A stretch of 64,000 nt of DNA from Oscillospiraceae bacterium (GCA_015066565.1 SVOB01000001.1:1178001-1242000); one strand, 5' to 3'. Positions 36,523 through 44,734 are shown, numbered from the stretch's first letter. Program-made: numbers and translations. Notes: generated from the sequence alone by a model not told the origin.

Positions 36523-37860
36523 ATGAACAGAAGAAAAAGAATAAGAAAAATATCGCTTCTGACGGCGGTTTTAGTTGTGTTTTCGCTCTTTGCCCTTACG
36601 GGAACTCTCAAAGCCAAAAGACTCGAGAGAGAAAAGAGAGCCGAAATTCAGCAGTCAATTTGCGAGCTTGACGAATACGCTTCTTCAATCGACTCAACTC
36701 TGTCAAAGGGTATTTACGCTACTACTCCGCCTATGATTTTATCGCTTTCAACTGAACTCTGGAGGCTGTCGTCGGGGGCGAAAATAATGCTTTCTCAAAT
36801 ACCGAACGACAGTATTGATATGAGCAGGACAAATAAGTTTCTTACCCAGACGGGCGAACTGATGATGAGCCTTAACCGCAGGGCGGCGAACGGTGAACAG
36901 CTCAGCGAAAAGGACGTTTCCTCGCTGGTTTCGCTTCTGAAATACGCAAAGGCTTTTCACGCCTCGACCTCGGCTCTGCGTGACGGAGCCTTTGACGGAA
37001 CGGTTGAGCTTATTAAACAGGCGGGAAACATTACCTCAAACAGTAAGGTTGAAGCCACTCCGCTTTCCTCGTCGCTCGAAAACACGGAAAAGGCGATAAC
37101 CGATTTTCCGTCGCTCATTTACGACGGCCCGTTTTCCGACCATATTGAAAAGAAAACCGCCGCCTTTCTCAACGGCAAGGAAGAAATCAGCCGGAGCGAA
37201 GCGAAGAAAAAATGCGCCGAATATCTTTCGGTAAAGGAGGAGGATATAACCTTTTCGGCTATGGAGGACGGCAAGACCGAGGCCTACGTTTTTACAACCG
37301 ATAAAATCACCTGCGCCGTCACTAAAAAGGGTGGTTATTTAAGCTATATTCTCTCGGGCGAATATGCGGGCGAGGATAAGATTGAGTATGACGAGGCAAG
37401 GGACAGGGCGACGGAATATCTTGAAAAAATCGGCTATAAAAATATGAAAGCGACCTACCACAGCGAAAACGACGGGATTTGCACAATTAATTTCGCCTTT
37501 GAAGAGAACGGCGTGCGCTGTTACCCCGATTTAATAAAGGTCAGCGTTTCTCTCTCTGACGGAAAAATTATTTCGGTTGACGCAAGAAATTATCTGTTAA
37601 GCCACAGAAACAGAAATCTTAAAAATGAAAATTTTTCGGTTTTTGCCGAGGCCGAAAAGAAAGTAAGCCCGCTTCTTCACGTGAAGGACAGCCGTCTCGC
37701 CGTAATTCCGACGCCCTCCGAGGACGAAAAGCTTTGCGCGGAATTTCACTGTTCGGACGACAACGGGCAGGAGGTTCTTGTCTATATCAACGCCGAAACG
37801 CTTAACGAAGAGGAGATACTGCTGCTTATGTATTCCGACAACGGGGTGCTTACAAAATAA
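36523..37860 (+). CDS. ypeB: Germination protein YpeB
   Basis: A 445-residue protein with an N-terminal membrane anchor (about residues 10-30) and PepSY repeats in the C-terminal half. In Bacillus, YpeB holds and controls the cortex-lytic enzyme SleB in the spore inner membrane region. The long middle helical region (LSTELWRLSSGAKIMLSQI) and PepSY-like ARDRATEYLEKIGYKNMKA and EAEKKVSPLLHV fit. sleB, the usual operon partner, is not next to it. The start has AAAAAGGGG 8 bases upstream. A terminator follows directly. Confidence 0.85.
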   Translation: MNRRKRIRKISLLTAVLVVFSLFALTGTLKAKRLEREKRAEIQQSICELDEYASSIDSTLSKGIYATTPPMILSLSTELWRLSSGAKIMLSQIPNDSIDMSRTNKFLTQTGELMMSLNRRAANGEQLSEKDVSSLVSLLKYAKAFHASTSALRDGAFDGTVELIKQAGNITSNSKVEATPLSSSLENTEKAITDFPSLIYDGPFSDHIEKKTAAFLNGKEEISRSEAKKKCAEYLSVKEEDITFSAMEDGKTEAYVFTTDKITCAVTKKGGYLSYILSGEYAGEDKIEYDEARDRATEYLEKIGYKNMKATYHSENDGICTINFAFEENGVRCYPDLIKVSVSLSDGKIISVDARNYLLSHRNRNLKNENFSVFAEAEKKVSPLLHVKDSRLAVIPTPSEDEKLCAEFHCSDDNGQEVLVYINAETLNEEEILLLMYSDNGVLTK

Positions 37861-37891
37861 AAGAGGGGAACCGCCGTTCCCCTCTTTTTTA
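37861..37891. terminator. Bidirectional terminator between ypeB and a convergent gene
   Basis: AAGAGGGGAAC-CGCC-GTTCCCCTCTT with T-rich tail on the plus strand, located between two convergent stop codons. Confidence 0.85.
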
Positions 37892-38149
37892 TTTAATCAA
37901 CGCCGTAACAGCGGCTCCCACTCCCGCCGCGGCGGTCAGCTTTGCAAAAAGAAGCAGGCCGTTTTTCCTTTTTACCGCCCTTGTCGTCGGTATGCCCTGC
38001 TCCGAAGCGACAAGCTCGGTTGCTTTTGACACAAGCTTTTTCTCGTTTACTGCGCTGTATTCGGGTCGGACAAAAAACATAGCCTTTTCAAAATAGTCGC
38101 TTCCCGTATCGTGAATTTCAAGCACCTGTCTGTTAACTCCCTTTGACAT
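37889..38149 (-). CDS. Small conserved membrane-tail protein, function unknown
   Basis: An 86-residue protein I cannot name. The N-terminal two thirds are soluble (MSKGVNRQVLEIHDTGSDYF, then FVRPEYSAVNEKKLVSKATE). A basic stretch (RAVKRKN) leads into one C-terminal hydrophobic helix (about residues 66-85), so it is a tail-anchored protein candidate. The ribosome binding site AGGAGGT lies a few bases before the ATG. It is divergent from the 8-oxoguanine glycosylase gene across a 400-base intergenic region holding DnaA-box-like motifs. Confidence 0.75.
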   Translation of the reverse strand: MSKGVNRQVLEIHDTGSDYFEKAMFFVRPEYSAVNEKKLVSKATELVASEQGIPTTRAVKRKNGLLLFAKLTAAAGVGAAVTALIK

Positions 38150-38549
38150 AAAATACCTCCTGAATAAACTTCCCTATTATTGTTAATCGTGACGGGGTTT
38201 TTATTCAGAAAATTTTGTCAACTGTGAATAATTACAAAAATTTTATGCCCAAAAATTATACGATTTGTAATATCGACTTTTCAACAAAAATGTTCAAAAC
38301 CCTGTTCAAAATGTTAATAACTTGTGTCTTTTTGTGCCTTTTTTCAAGAGTTTTTAACATTTTCGACCAACTTTTCGAAAATTTTCCGCTTGTCCGGTTT
38401 CAATTACAGTTAGTTATACAGGCTTTACTTTTTTACAGTCGGTAGTAAAAAAACGACCTTGACAAAGCCAAAATCATTGTGCAAAATAACATCGTAAATA
38501 TTATATATTTTTTTCGGTATATTTTTGTTGATTTTTGGGGTGAAAAAAA
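38150..38549. promoter_or_regulatory. Intergenic region with second DnaA-box-like cluster
   Basis: A 400-base AT-rich gap between divergent genes, no ORF of note. It holds one exact canonical DnaA box on the minus strand (TGTGAATAA at 38223-38231) and five near relatives of the dnaA-region motif. These are TTTTCAACA (+, 38278), TGTTCAAAA (-, 38291 and 38303), TGTTAATAA (-, 38312) and TTTTTAACA (+, 38351). Three of them are spaced only 9-12 bases apart. The rest shows nothing I can name. Confidence 0.5.
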
Positions 38550-39368
38550 ATGAAAAAAACACTTGACAGGGAATTTGTTGAGATAAAATGCCCTTCCTGT
38601 CTTGACCTTGCGCTGACGCTTGACTGCGGCCAGGCGTTCCGTTGGGAAAACGAAGGCGATAAATGGCGCGGAGTTGTAAAAAACAGGGAATACATACTTG
38701 AAAAAAACGGCGAAAAGCTTTTTGTTTCGGGCTCCTGTGACAGAGAATCAATTGAAATAATAAAGGATTATTTTGATTTTGACAGGGATTACGATAAAAT
38801 TCTTGATAAGCTAAAGGCAGACAAATATCTTAAAACCGCCGCCGAGGAGTACTACGGAATAAGAATTTTAAAGCAGGACGGCTGGGAAGCGCTTGTTTCG
38901 TTTATTATTTCACAGAATAACAACATCCCGAGAATTAAGGGCATAATTTCAAGACTTTGCGAGTTCTTCGGCGAAAAGATAAGCGACACGGCTTATTCGT
39001 TCCCGTCGGCGCAGAGGCTTTCGTCGCTTTCGGCTGAGGATTTAGCGCCGCTGAGAAGCGGTTTTCGGGCGAAATACATAATCGACGCCGCAAATAAGGT
39101 TGCTTCGGGAGAAGTTGACCTTGAAAAGATAAAAACCATGCCGATTGACGAGGCGAGAGCGCGTCTTATGACAATAAAGGGCGTAGGGCCGAAGGTAGCG
39201 GAGTGTACGCTTCTTTACGGCTTTAACAGGCTTGAGGCGTTTCCCGTTGACGTATGGGTTAAAAGAATTATGGGCGAGCTTTACGAAAACGGACTTCCCG
39301 AGTGCTTCAAAAATTACGAGGGGATTGCTCAGCAGTATCTTTTTCACTGGAGAAGAATGTCCGATTGA
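38550..39368 (+). CDS. ogg: 8-oxoguanine DNA glycosylase (OGG1 family)
   Basis: A bifunctional DNA glycosylase/AP lyase of the HhH-GPD superfamily that removes oxidised guanine. It has 272 residues. The N-terminal AlkA/OGG domain includes LALTLDCGQAFRWENEGDKW. The HhH-GPD domain carries MTIKGVGPKVAECTLLYG, whose lysine (GPKVAEC) matches the catalytic lysine of human OGG1, and the catalytic Asp lies in FPVDVWVKRIM. A GGGGTGA ribosome binding site lies 8-9 bases upstream. Confidence 0.92.
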   Translation: MKKTLDREFVEIKCPSCLDLALTLDCGQAFRWENEGDKWRGVVKNREYILEKNGEKLFVSGSCDRESIEIIKDYFDFDRDYDKILDKLKADKYLKTAAEEYYGIRILKQDGWEALVSFIISQNNNIPRIKGIISRLCEFFGEKISDTAYSFPSAQRLSSLSAEDLAPLRSGFRAKYIIDAANKVASGEVDLEKIKTMPIDEARARLMTIKGVGPKVAECTLLYGFNRLEAFPVDVWVKRIMGELYENGLPECFKNYEGIAQQYLFHWRRMSD

Positions 39369-39419
39369 CATAAAGGCGTAAAAAACGCTGTTTTTTTACA
39401 GCAGAATAAGACTTAATTT

Positions 39420-39470
39420 TCACCGCGCGAAGGGTATTATTACTCTTGGACTTTTCTATGCGTGGTGATT
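39420..39470 (+). promoter_or_regulatory. Stem covering the spoIIE ribosome binding site
   Basis: TCACCGCGC at 39420-39428 pairs with GCGTGGTGA at 39460-39468 as nine RNA pairs, one of them G-U. The 3' arm contains GGTGA, the only Shine-Dalgarno candidate before the spoIIE ATG at 39475. Confidence 0.5.
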
Positions 39471-39474
39471 ATTT

Positions 39475-41781
39475 ATGACTAAAATAAGAAAAAGGCTCTC
39501 GCCGTTTTTAAAAAGCCCTGCTTACGGGTACACTCTTTCGGCTGTTAAGCAGGCGGCGGCTGTCGGGACAGGCTTTCTTTTCGCCTTTTCGGGCAGGGGC
39601 TTCACCCTGTCGCCCCTCGGAGTTGCGGCGGTCTGCGCTTCGGCGGAAAAATACAGAATAAGCGTCAGTATCGGCTCGTCGCTCGGTTACATAATGTATT
39701 GCGACAGCCTTTCGGCGTTAAGGTATATCGCGGCTGTGCTCTGCGCCTTCGTGCTGTCAAAGCTGCTTTCGTCCTTTGATTTTGCCGTCACGCCGCCCTT
39801 TTTAGCGGGAGTAGCGGCGTTTTGTATCTTCTCTACGGGACTTGCCCTCGGCTTTGCCGAGGGTCTGGGATTTCGGCTTTTTACCTCTTCGCTGACCGAG
39901 GCGGTTTACGCCTTTTGCTCGGGCTTCGTTTTGAGGCTTGCGGTTTCACGCTTTGAAATTAAACCTACGCTTAAAAATATGTCGTTGGGCGAATTTATTC
40001 TCGCTTCGTTTGTTTTAAGCCTTTTTCTCTGGTCGCTGGGCGGAACGGGATTTGCGCTGTTTAACCCGATAAACGTAATAATTTTTTATTTGCTTCTCAC
40101 CCTGCCCGAGCTTTATTCTTCGCTCGGGTCCGTAATTTTCGGCGTGTGTGTTTTTACTGTTTTTTCTGCGTTATCGGAAGGGACGAGAGTACCGTTAAGC
40201 TTTATTCTCGGGGCGTTTTCGTGCTCAGTTTCCTTTTTATCGTCAAGGAAAACAAGATTAAGGGCGGTCTTTTTTCTTTCATCAACGCTTCTTGTATATC
40301 TGATTTCTTCTCCCTTTGAGGGGAGTTTTATTTTCGAGTCGGTTACAGCGGCTCTTCTCTTCTGCCTTACGCCGCAAAAGTATCAAAAATCGTTTGTAAA
40401 TTACCTTTCAGGTTCAAGCGAACCGATTTATAACAATTCTTTTGGAAACGGGTTGAGCGCTCAGCTTCATCTCGCTTCAACGGCGGTTGAAGAAATAAGC
40501 ACAGCCGTGACCGCCGTCAGTTCAACCCTTGACAGAGGGCTTCCGTCGGCGAGAAACGAGGTGTTTTCGCTCGTTACGGGCGAGCTTTGCAGCAGTTGCG
40601 TAAATTACGAAAAATGCTGGCAAAGGGAAAGGGAAAAGACGGTTGAGTTTTTTGACGGCCTTCTCGAACGGCTTGAGAAAAACGAATTTATTGATTTTCA
40701 GAACCTGTCGGTTGAAGCCAAAGCCCGCTGTATCAAGGGTGTTCAGCTTGCTTCGAGTTTTAATTCGGGCTTTTGTAACTACACTGTTGAGTCTTTAAGG
40801 TTAAAAGAAAAAAACGAAATGCGCCGTTCTGTTGCCGAACAGTTTTCTTCGGTGAGCGATATTATTGACGATATTGCGGTCGGGTTTGAGAAAAACGGCT
40901 TTCCGGATGAGGCGCTCAGCGAAAAGGTGCGCTATGTCTGTTTTTCTTTCGGGCTTAAACCCGAAAGGGCGGTGTGTAAAATCGGTCGCAACGGCAGGCT
41001 GACAATAGAAATTGAATGTAAAGAAATTCCAAAAGAGTTCACGGGAACTCTTTTCAGAGAAAGACTTGAGGACGTCTGCTCAAAACGGCTTGAGCAACCC
41101 GTTATAATCGGCGGTGAAGAGAGCGAGCTGATAACCGTCTGTGAAAAATATCCGCTTGCGGTCGAGGTCGGGACAAGCCAGATAACCTCAAAGGGCGAGC
41201 GGCTTTGCGGCGACAGCGTTGAGCATTTTTACGACGGAAGGGGAACGTTTGACGTTGTTCTTGCCGACGGAATGGGAACAGGGCCGAGGGCGGCTCTTGA
41301 CAGCTCTATGGCAAGAGGGCTGACGGGAACGCTTCTGAAAAAAGGGATTTCGCCGACGGGGACGCTAAAGCTTGTCAACTCGGCTCTTATGGTAAAATCG
41401 ACAGATGAAAGTCTGTCCTCACTCGATATAATGCAGGTTGATATGTTCTCGGGAAAAACCGAGTTTTTCAAGGCGGGAGCGGCTTCGTCCTTTGTCCGTC
41501 ACAAGGGCAGAGTTCAGGAAATAAAGAAACCCGCCCTGCCCTTGGGAATACTTCACAAGGTTGAGTTCGGCTCAATGAAGGGGAGCGTTTCGGGCGGAGA
41601 TATTGCGGTAATGGTTTCGGACGGAATAGCTGATTGCGGAACCGAAACCGTAAGGGAGATTATAAGAAAAAACGCCGCCCTTTCGAGCGACGAGCTGGCT
41701 TCTCTTCTGACAAAAACAGCCGAAAAACTGGCGGGAGAAAAGCACGACGACCTGACGGCAGTTGTTTGTAAATTTCATTAA
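39475..41781 (+). CDS. spoIIE: Stage II sporulation protein E (serine phosphatase)
   Basis: The membrane PP2C phosphatase that activates sigma-F in the forespore by dephosphorylating SpoIIAA. It has 768 residues. About ten membrane segments fill residues 15-290. The central regulatory/FtsZ-binding region has a Cys motif (CSSCVNYEKCW). The PP2C domain occupies the C-terminal 230 residues: KGERLCGDSVEHF, LADGMGTGPRAALDSSMARG, MVSDGIADCG and KHDDLTAVV supply the metal-binding aspartates. The upstream stem that hides the ribosome binding site suggests translational control. Confidence 0.95.
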   Translation: MTKIRKRLSPFLKSPAYGYTLSAVKQAAAVGTGFLFAFSGRGFTLSPLGVAAVCASAEKYRISVSIGSSLGYIMYCDSLSALRYIAAVLCAFVLSKLLSSFDFAVTPPFLAGVAAFCIFSTGLALGFAEGLGFRLFTSSLTEAVYAFCSGFVLRLAVSRFEIKPTLKNMSLGEFILASFVLSLFLWSLGGTGFALFNPINVIIFYLLLTLPELYSSLGSVIFGVCVFTVFSALSEGTRVPLSFILGAFSCSVSFLSSRKTRLRAVFFLSSTLLVYLISSPFEGSFIFESVTAALLFCLTPQKYQKSFVNYLSGSSEPIYNNSFGNGLSAQLHLASTAVEEISTAVTAVSSTLDRGLPSARNEVFSLVTGELCSSCVNYEKCWQREREKTVEFFDGLLERLEKNEFIDFQNLSVEAKARCIKGVQLASSFNSGFCNYTVESLRLKEKNEMRRSVAEQFSSVSDIIDDIAVGFEKNGFPDEALSEKVRYVCFSFGLKPERAVCKIGRNGRLTIEIECKEIPKEFTGTLFRERLEDVCSKRLEQPVIIGGEESELITVCEKYPLAVEVGTSQITSKGERLCGDSVEHFYDGRGTFDVVLADGMGTGPRAALDSSMARGLTGTLLKKGISPTGTLKLVNSALMVKSTDESLSSLDIMQVDMFSGKTEFFKAGAASSFVRHKGRVQEIKKPALPLGILHKVEFGSMKGSVSGGDIAVMVSDGIADCGTETVREIIRKNAALSSDELASLLTKTAEKLAGEKHDDLTAVVCKFH

Positions 41782-41788
41782 AAGCCTC

Positions 41789-41817
41789 TTGCGGTTCACG
41801 TGAACCTATTGTATAAT
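41789..41817 (+). promoter_or_regulatory. Promoter with palindromic operator, upstream of DUF1836 gene
   Basis: TTGCGG, 17-base spacer, TATAAT. A perfect 14-base palindrome, GGTTCACGTGAACC (41793-41806), overlaps the -35 end and the spacer, the classic place for a repressor site. It shares the TTCACGTGAA core with parS but has different outer bases. Confidence 0.65.
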
Positions 41818-41848
41818 GGACGTGAACAAAAAAGGGGTGTGTAAAAAA

Positions 41849-42361
41849 ATGAACAAGCAAATTTTAGGCTGTAATATTGATTTCCGTTCCTATGAAACCG
41901 CCGAAAAAGCTTTAGAAAAGGAAATCGGAAACGACCTGCTTTTGTTGGCTGTTTCCGAAAAAACGGGCGTTGAGCCTTCGGCAATTCAGAACTGGGTAAA
42001 GCGCGGTTACGTTGAGAACGCAAAGGGTAAAAAATATTCAAGGGAACAGGTTGCGCAGATTATTTTGCTCAATAATCTTAAAAACGCCCTTGCGCTTGAT
42101 GAAGCGGCTGAGCTTTTAGCCGCCGTAAAAAAGAAAACAGGGGCTTCGTCCGTTGATATTTTAGGTGTTCTGACTTCCTCGCTGATAAGGGCGCTTCGGT
42201 TTAATTCAACCGACCGCGACTCGCTTAAAAGCGTTATAAATATTGAGCTTCGCAACAGCGAAATCAATGACTCGGTTTCGGATTTTCTTCTGATTGCGGC
42301 GTTAAGCTCGCTTTGCGGCGAATACAGACGCCTTGCTCAGAGGGAAGCAAAAAGTCTATAA
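41849..42361 (+). CDS. DUF1836 helix-turn-helix protein
   Basis: A 170-residue probable transcription regulator. The MerR-like HTH lies at about 35-75 (LAVSEKTGVEPSAIQNWVKR, then YSREQVAQIILLNNLKNALA), and the rest is helical and may sense a ligand or dimerise. The start chosen is ATG at 41849 with GGGGTG 8-9 bases upstream; an in-frame ATG at 41816 lies inside the -10 box and cannot be used. A palindrome in its own promoter suggests autoregulation. Targets are unknown. Confidence 0.8.
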   Translation: MNKQILGCNIDFRSYETAEKALEKEIGNDLLLLAVSEKTGVEPSAIQNWVKRGYVENAKGKKYSREQVAQIILLNNLKNALALDEAAELLAAVKKKTGASSVDILGVLTSSLIRALRFNSTDRDSLKSVINIELRNSEINDSVSDFLLIAALSSLCGEYRRLAQREAKSL

Positions 42362-42374
42362 AGCGAGAAAAAAC

Positions 42375-42403
42375 AAAGGACTGCTGAAAAACAGCAGTCC
42401 TTT
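42375..42403 (+). terminator. Hairpin after the DUF1836 gene
   Basis: AAAGGACTGCTG and CAGCAGTCCTTT form a perfect 12-bp stem with a five-base A loop, 14 bases after the stop codon. The T-run is short (TTT), and the next base begins the inverted-repeat element, so termination efficiency is uncertain. Confidence 0.6.
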
Positions 42404-42404
42404 A

Positions 42405-42689
42405 GGGCGACACCGAAAAGGAGGTTTAAGCCCTAAAACGGACATTTTTCCGCTATAACGGCTTCAAAAACGGGGTTAAGGCACAAAGCATTAACCCCGT
42501 TTTATTCATTGTTCTAACGAAAAACTGTCTCATTTTAGGGTGCGAAGCAGTTTTGGCAAAGTAATTTTAGTTCATAAAGTGATTACAAAATCCCCTGCAT
42601 ACTTGCGTATTCAGGGGATTTTTAATTGCTTTAGGGACAAAAGGACAAAGCCAAAACCTAAACATCCTTATCGGTGTCGCCCTTTTTTT
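42405..42689. repeat. Three-armed inverted-repeat element, copy 1
   Basis: A 278-bp element bounded by 26-bp terminal inverted repeats (42405-42430 and 42657-42682, 23 of 26 matching) and followed by T7. Inside are two hairpins. One is GGGGTTAA...TTAACCCC at 42473-42498 with T-rich tail. The other is AAAATCCCCTG...CAGGGGATTTT at about 42588-42622. The segment 42446-42525 is closely similar to 59717-59794 in copy 2. It lies between convergent genes. It could be a MITE or a structured RNA. Confidence 0.7.
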
Positions 42690-42699
42690 GTGTCTGATT

Positions 42700-43785
42700 T
42701 TATTTCATAACAACCGTTACGGCTACATAGCCTATATAGCCTGCGAGCATAACAACGCCCTGCCAGCGCCTGAATTTCTTTGAAACAATTGTCGGGAAAA
42801 TTGCTATTGCGATTGCGCAAAGGCAAACGACCATATCAATCGTAACCGACGAAGCCGAAACTGCAAGAGCGCCGTTGCCCTTGCCCATTGAAACAAACGA
42901 GCAGATGGGAAGAATGAGCGTAAGGTCGATAATGTTTGCGCCGAGAATGTTTCCGACGGAGAGCGCGCCCTCTTTTTTTCTCAGAGCCGTAATTGTAGTT
43001 ACAAGCTCGGGAAGGGACGTGCCTATTGCAACGGCGAAAACGCTTATAATTCTCTGCGGAACGTGAATGTCCTCGGCGAGAACAGTGCCTGCGTTAACAA
43101 GAATTTCAGCGCCTATTACCGTACCTGCCGCGCCGACAACGAAAAGGGCGAGATTTGTAAACCAATCCTTTTTCGTAGCGCTTTCCTTAGTCGGAACAAT
43201 GTCGTCCTCAAACTGAAGTGCAACCGAATTCGGGCTCGGCTCAATCTGTTTGTCCTTGTTTTTCATCGAAATAAAGTTTTCGATAAAGAAAACAATGAAA
43301 ACAATCATCAGAGCGACTGTTCCGTAAAGCGAGAGCGAATAGTAATCCTGCTGTTCGCCCTCAAAGGTGAGAAGATTTTTCTCCGTAAAGATACAGCCGA
43401 GAACAAGAAAAACGGAAGCGCCGAACATAAGAAGGGCTTTAGGAGAGAATTCCTTTCGCTCGACCGCGAACGGCATACAGACAATAAAAACGCCTAAAAT
43501 CATAGCCGTGTTTGCCGTTACCGAGCCTATTGCGTTGCCCGCCGCCATATCGACGTTACCCCTGAGGGTTGCGGCAATGGAAACTATCATTTCGGGAAGG
43601 GTTGTCGCTATTGAAACAATGGTTGCGCCGATTACGAACTTCGGAACGCCGAGCACCTCTGCAATCCAGCTCGCCGAGTCAACGAACCAGTCGCCGCCCT
43701 TGATAATAAGAACAAGGCCGCCGACGAAAAAAAGAGCTGTCAGCCAGACCGGAGCCGAAACGAAAAAGCTTTCAATAAATTCCAT
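42700..43785 (-). CDS. Calcium/sodium antiporter (CaCA family, YrbG type)
   Basis: A 361-residue membrane exchanger with two inverted halves of about five membrane segments each. The alpha repeats are seen as ATIVSIATTLPEMIVSIAA with GNAIGSVTAN in the first half, and AVAIGTSLPELVTTITA with GNILGANIID in the second. The acidic residues in TTLPE and TSLPE bind the cation. A cytoplasmic loop in the middle (about 165-210) is charged. It probably extrudes Ca2+ in exchange for Na+; cation preference is not readable. Confidence 0.92.
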   Translation of the reverse strand: MEFIESFFVSAPVWLTALFFVGGLVLIIKGGDWFVDSASWIAEVLGVPKFVIGATIVSIATTLPEMIVSIAATLRGNVDMAAGNAIGSVTANTAMILGVFIVCMPFAVERKEFSPKALLMFGASVFLVLGCIFTEKNLLTFEGEQQDYYSLSLYGTVALMIVFIVFFIENFISMKNKDKQIEPSPNSVALQFEDDIVPTKESATKKDWFTNLALFVVGAAGTVIGAEILVNAGTVLAEDIHVPQRIISVFAVAIGTSLPELVTTITALRKKEGALSVGNILGANIIDLTLILPICSFVSMGKGNGALAVSASSVTIDMVVCLCAIAIAIFPTIVSKKFRRWQGVVMLAGYIGYVAVTVVMK

Positions 43786-43903
43786 TAAATCACCTGTTTT
43801 CAGTTTTGAAAAAGTAAAATGATTTTACTCTTATAACGGGCTTTTGTCAACAAAGGACTTGCCTTTTTAATGGGTATGTGTTAAAATTCAAAAAAATAAC
43901 TGC

Positions 43904-43975
43904 CACCGGGTAGCACTGCATATTCTTCGTTAGGTCTTTGAAGAAGAATATGGCGGTGCTTATTTTTTTAGGAGG
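43904..43975 (+). promoter_or_regulatory. Attenuator or riboswitch-like leader of pnuC
   Basis: CACCG (43904-43908) pairs with CGGTG (43954-43958), enclosing a perfect 10-bp stem CATATTCTTC / GAAGAATATG. A 10-base unpaired stretch GGTAGCACTG lies on the 5' side only. The fold runs straight into T-rich sequence (TTATTTTTTT) and then the AGGAGG of pnuC. It has the form of an intrinsic terminator placed before a start codon. I could not match it to a named riboswitch class. Confidence 0.55.
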
Positions 43976-43979
43976 AAAA

Positions 43980-44669
43980 ATGAAAAGGCTTTTTAACTAT
44001 TTTTCGGCATACGAACGGCTTTTGTGGTTCTTGTCGGTTGTTATAATCGTCACGGTGTTCCTTGTTTTTGACAGGGTGAACTCAATGTATCTTATTTCAT
44101 CACTGATAGGCGTTACCTCGTTGATTTTCAATGCGAAGGGAAATCCCGTCGGGGCGGCGCTGATGGTTGTTTTCGGTCTTCTTTACGGAATTATATCGTT
44201 TTCGTTTTCATATTACGGCGAGGTGATAACCTATGTCGGAATGACGGCGCCGATGTCCTTTGCAGCTCTCGTTTCCTGGCTTAAAAACCCGTATAAGGGC
44301 AAAAGAAGCGAGGTCACGGTCAATAAAATATCAATAAAGGAAGCGGTATTTCTTGCCTTTCTTACGGCAGGGGTTACAGCGGCTTTTTACTTTATTCTGA
44401 AGTATTTCAACACTGCAAATCTTATGCTTAGCACTCTTTCTGTCGCAACATCCTTTGCGGCTGTTTATCTGACGGCAAGGCGAAGCAGATTTTTCACCTT
44501 TGTCTATGCTTTAAACGACCTCGTGCTTGTTTCGCTCTGGGCGCTTGCGTGTAAAACGGACCTTAAATATATCTCCGTAGCGGTCTGCTTCGTTGTTTTC
44601 TTCGTTAACGATTTGTACGGCTTTTTCAACTGGGGAAGAATGGGAAAAAGGCAGAAGCAAGAGGGTTGA
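43980..44669 (+). CDS. pnuC: PnuC-type nicotinamide riboside/vitamin transporter
   Basis: A 229-residue polytopic membrane protein with the PnuC pattern: start RLFNYFSAYERLLW, about seven membrane segments, and the C-terminal NDLYGFFNWGRM. PnuC proteins let riboside forms of vitamins, mostly nicotinamide riboside, diffuse in, followed by phosphorylation. The start ATG at 43980 has AGGAGG 5-6 bases upstream; an earlier in-frame ATG at 43938 lies within the leader hairpin. The substrate could be another vitamin (PnuT/PnuX types). Confidence 0.87.
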   Translation: MKRLFNYFSAYERLLWFLSVVIIVTVFLVFDRVNSMYLISSLIGVTSLIFNAKGNPVGAALMVVFGLLYGIISFSFSYYGEVITYVGMTAPMSFAALVSWLKNPYKGKRSEVTVNKISIKEAVFLAFLTAGVTAAFYFILKYFNTANLMLSTLSVATSFAAVYLTARRSRFFTFVYALNDLVLVSLWALACKTDLKYISVAVCFVVFFVNDLYGFFNWGRMGKRQKQEG

Positions 44670-44734
44670 TTGGAGCATTGTAACAAGAAACCGATAAAAG
44701 TGTGAATGAAATGTGAACTTTTAGGTAAAAATAG

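Noticed and set aside
37677-37688. Palindrome CTTCACGTGAAG in ypeB as a parS site
   Set aside because: Only the central TTCACGTGAA core fits; the outer bases of the 16-mer do not, and it encodes ordinary YpeB sequence.
41816-41848. N-terminal extension of the DUF1836 protein from the ATG at 41816
   Set aside because: That ATG lies within the -10 box of the predicted promoter, and the ATG at 41849 has a proper ribosome binding site.
42405-42689. 6S RNA
   Set aside because: A closing stem is present, but the element is longer than usual 6S RNA and has two separate internal hairpins with terminator-like tails in place of one long arm with a central bubble.
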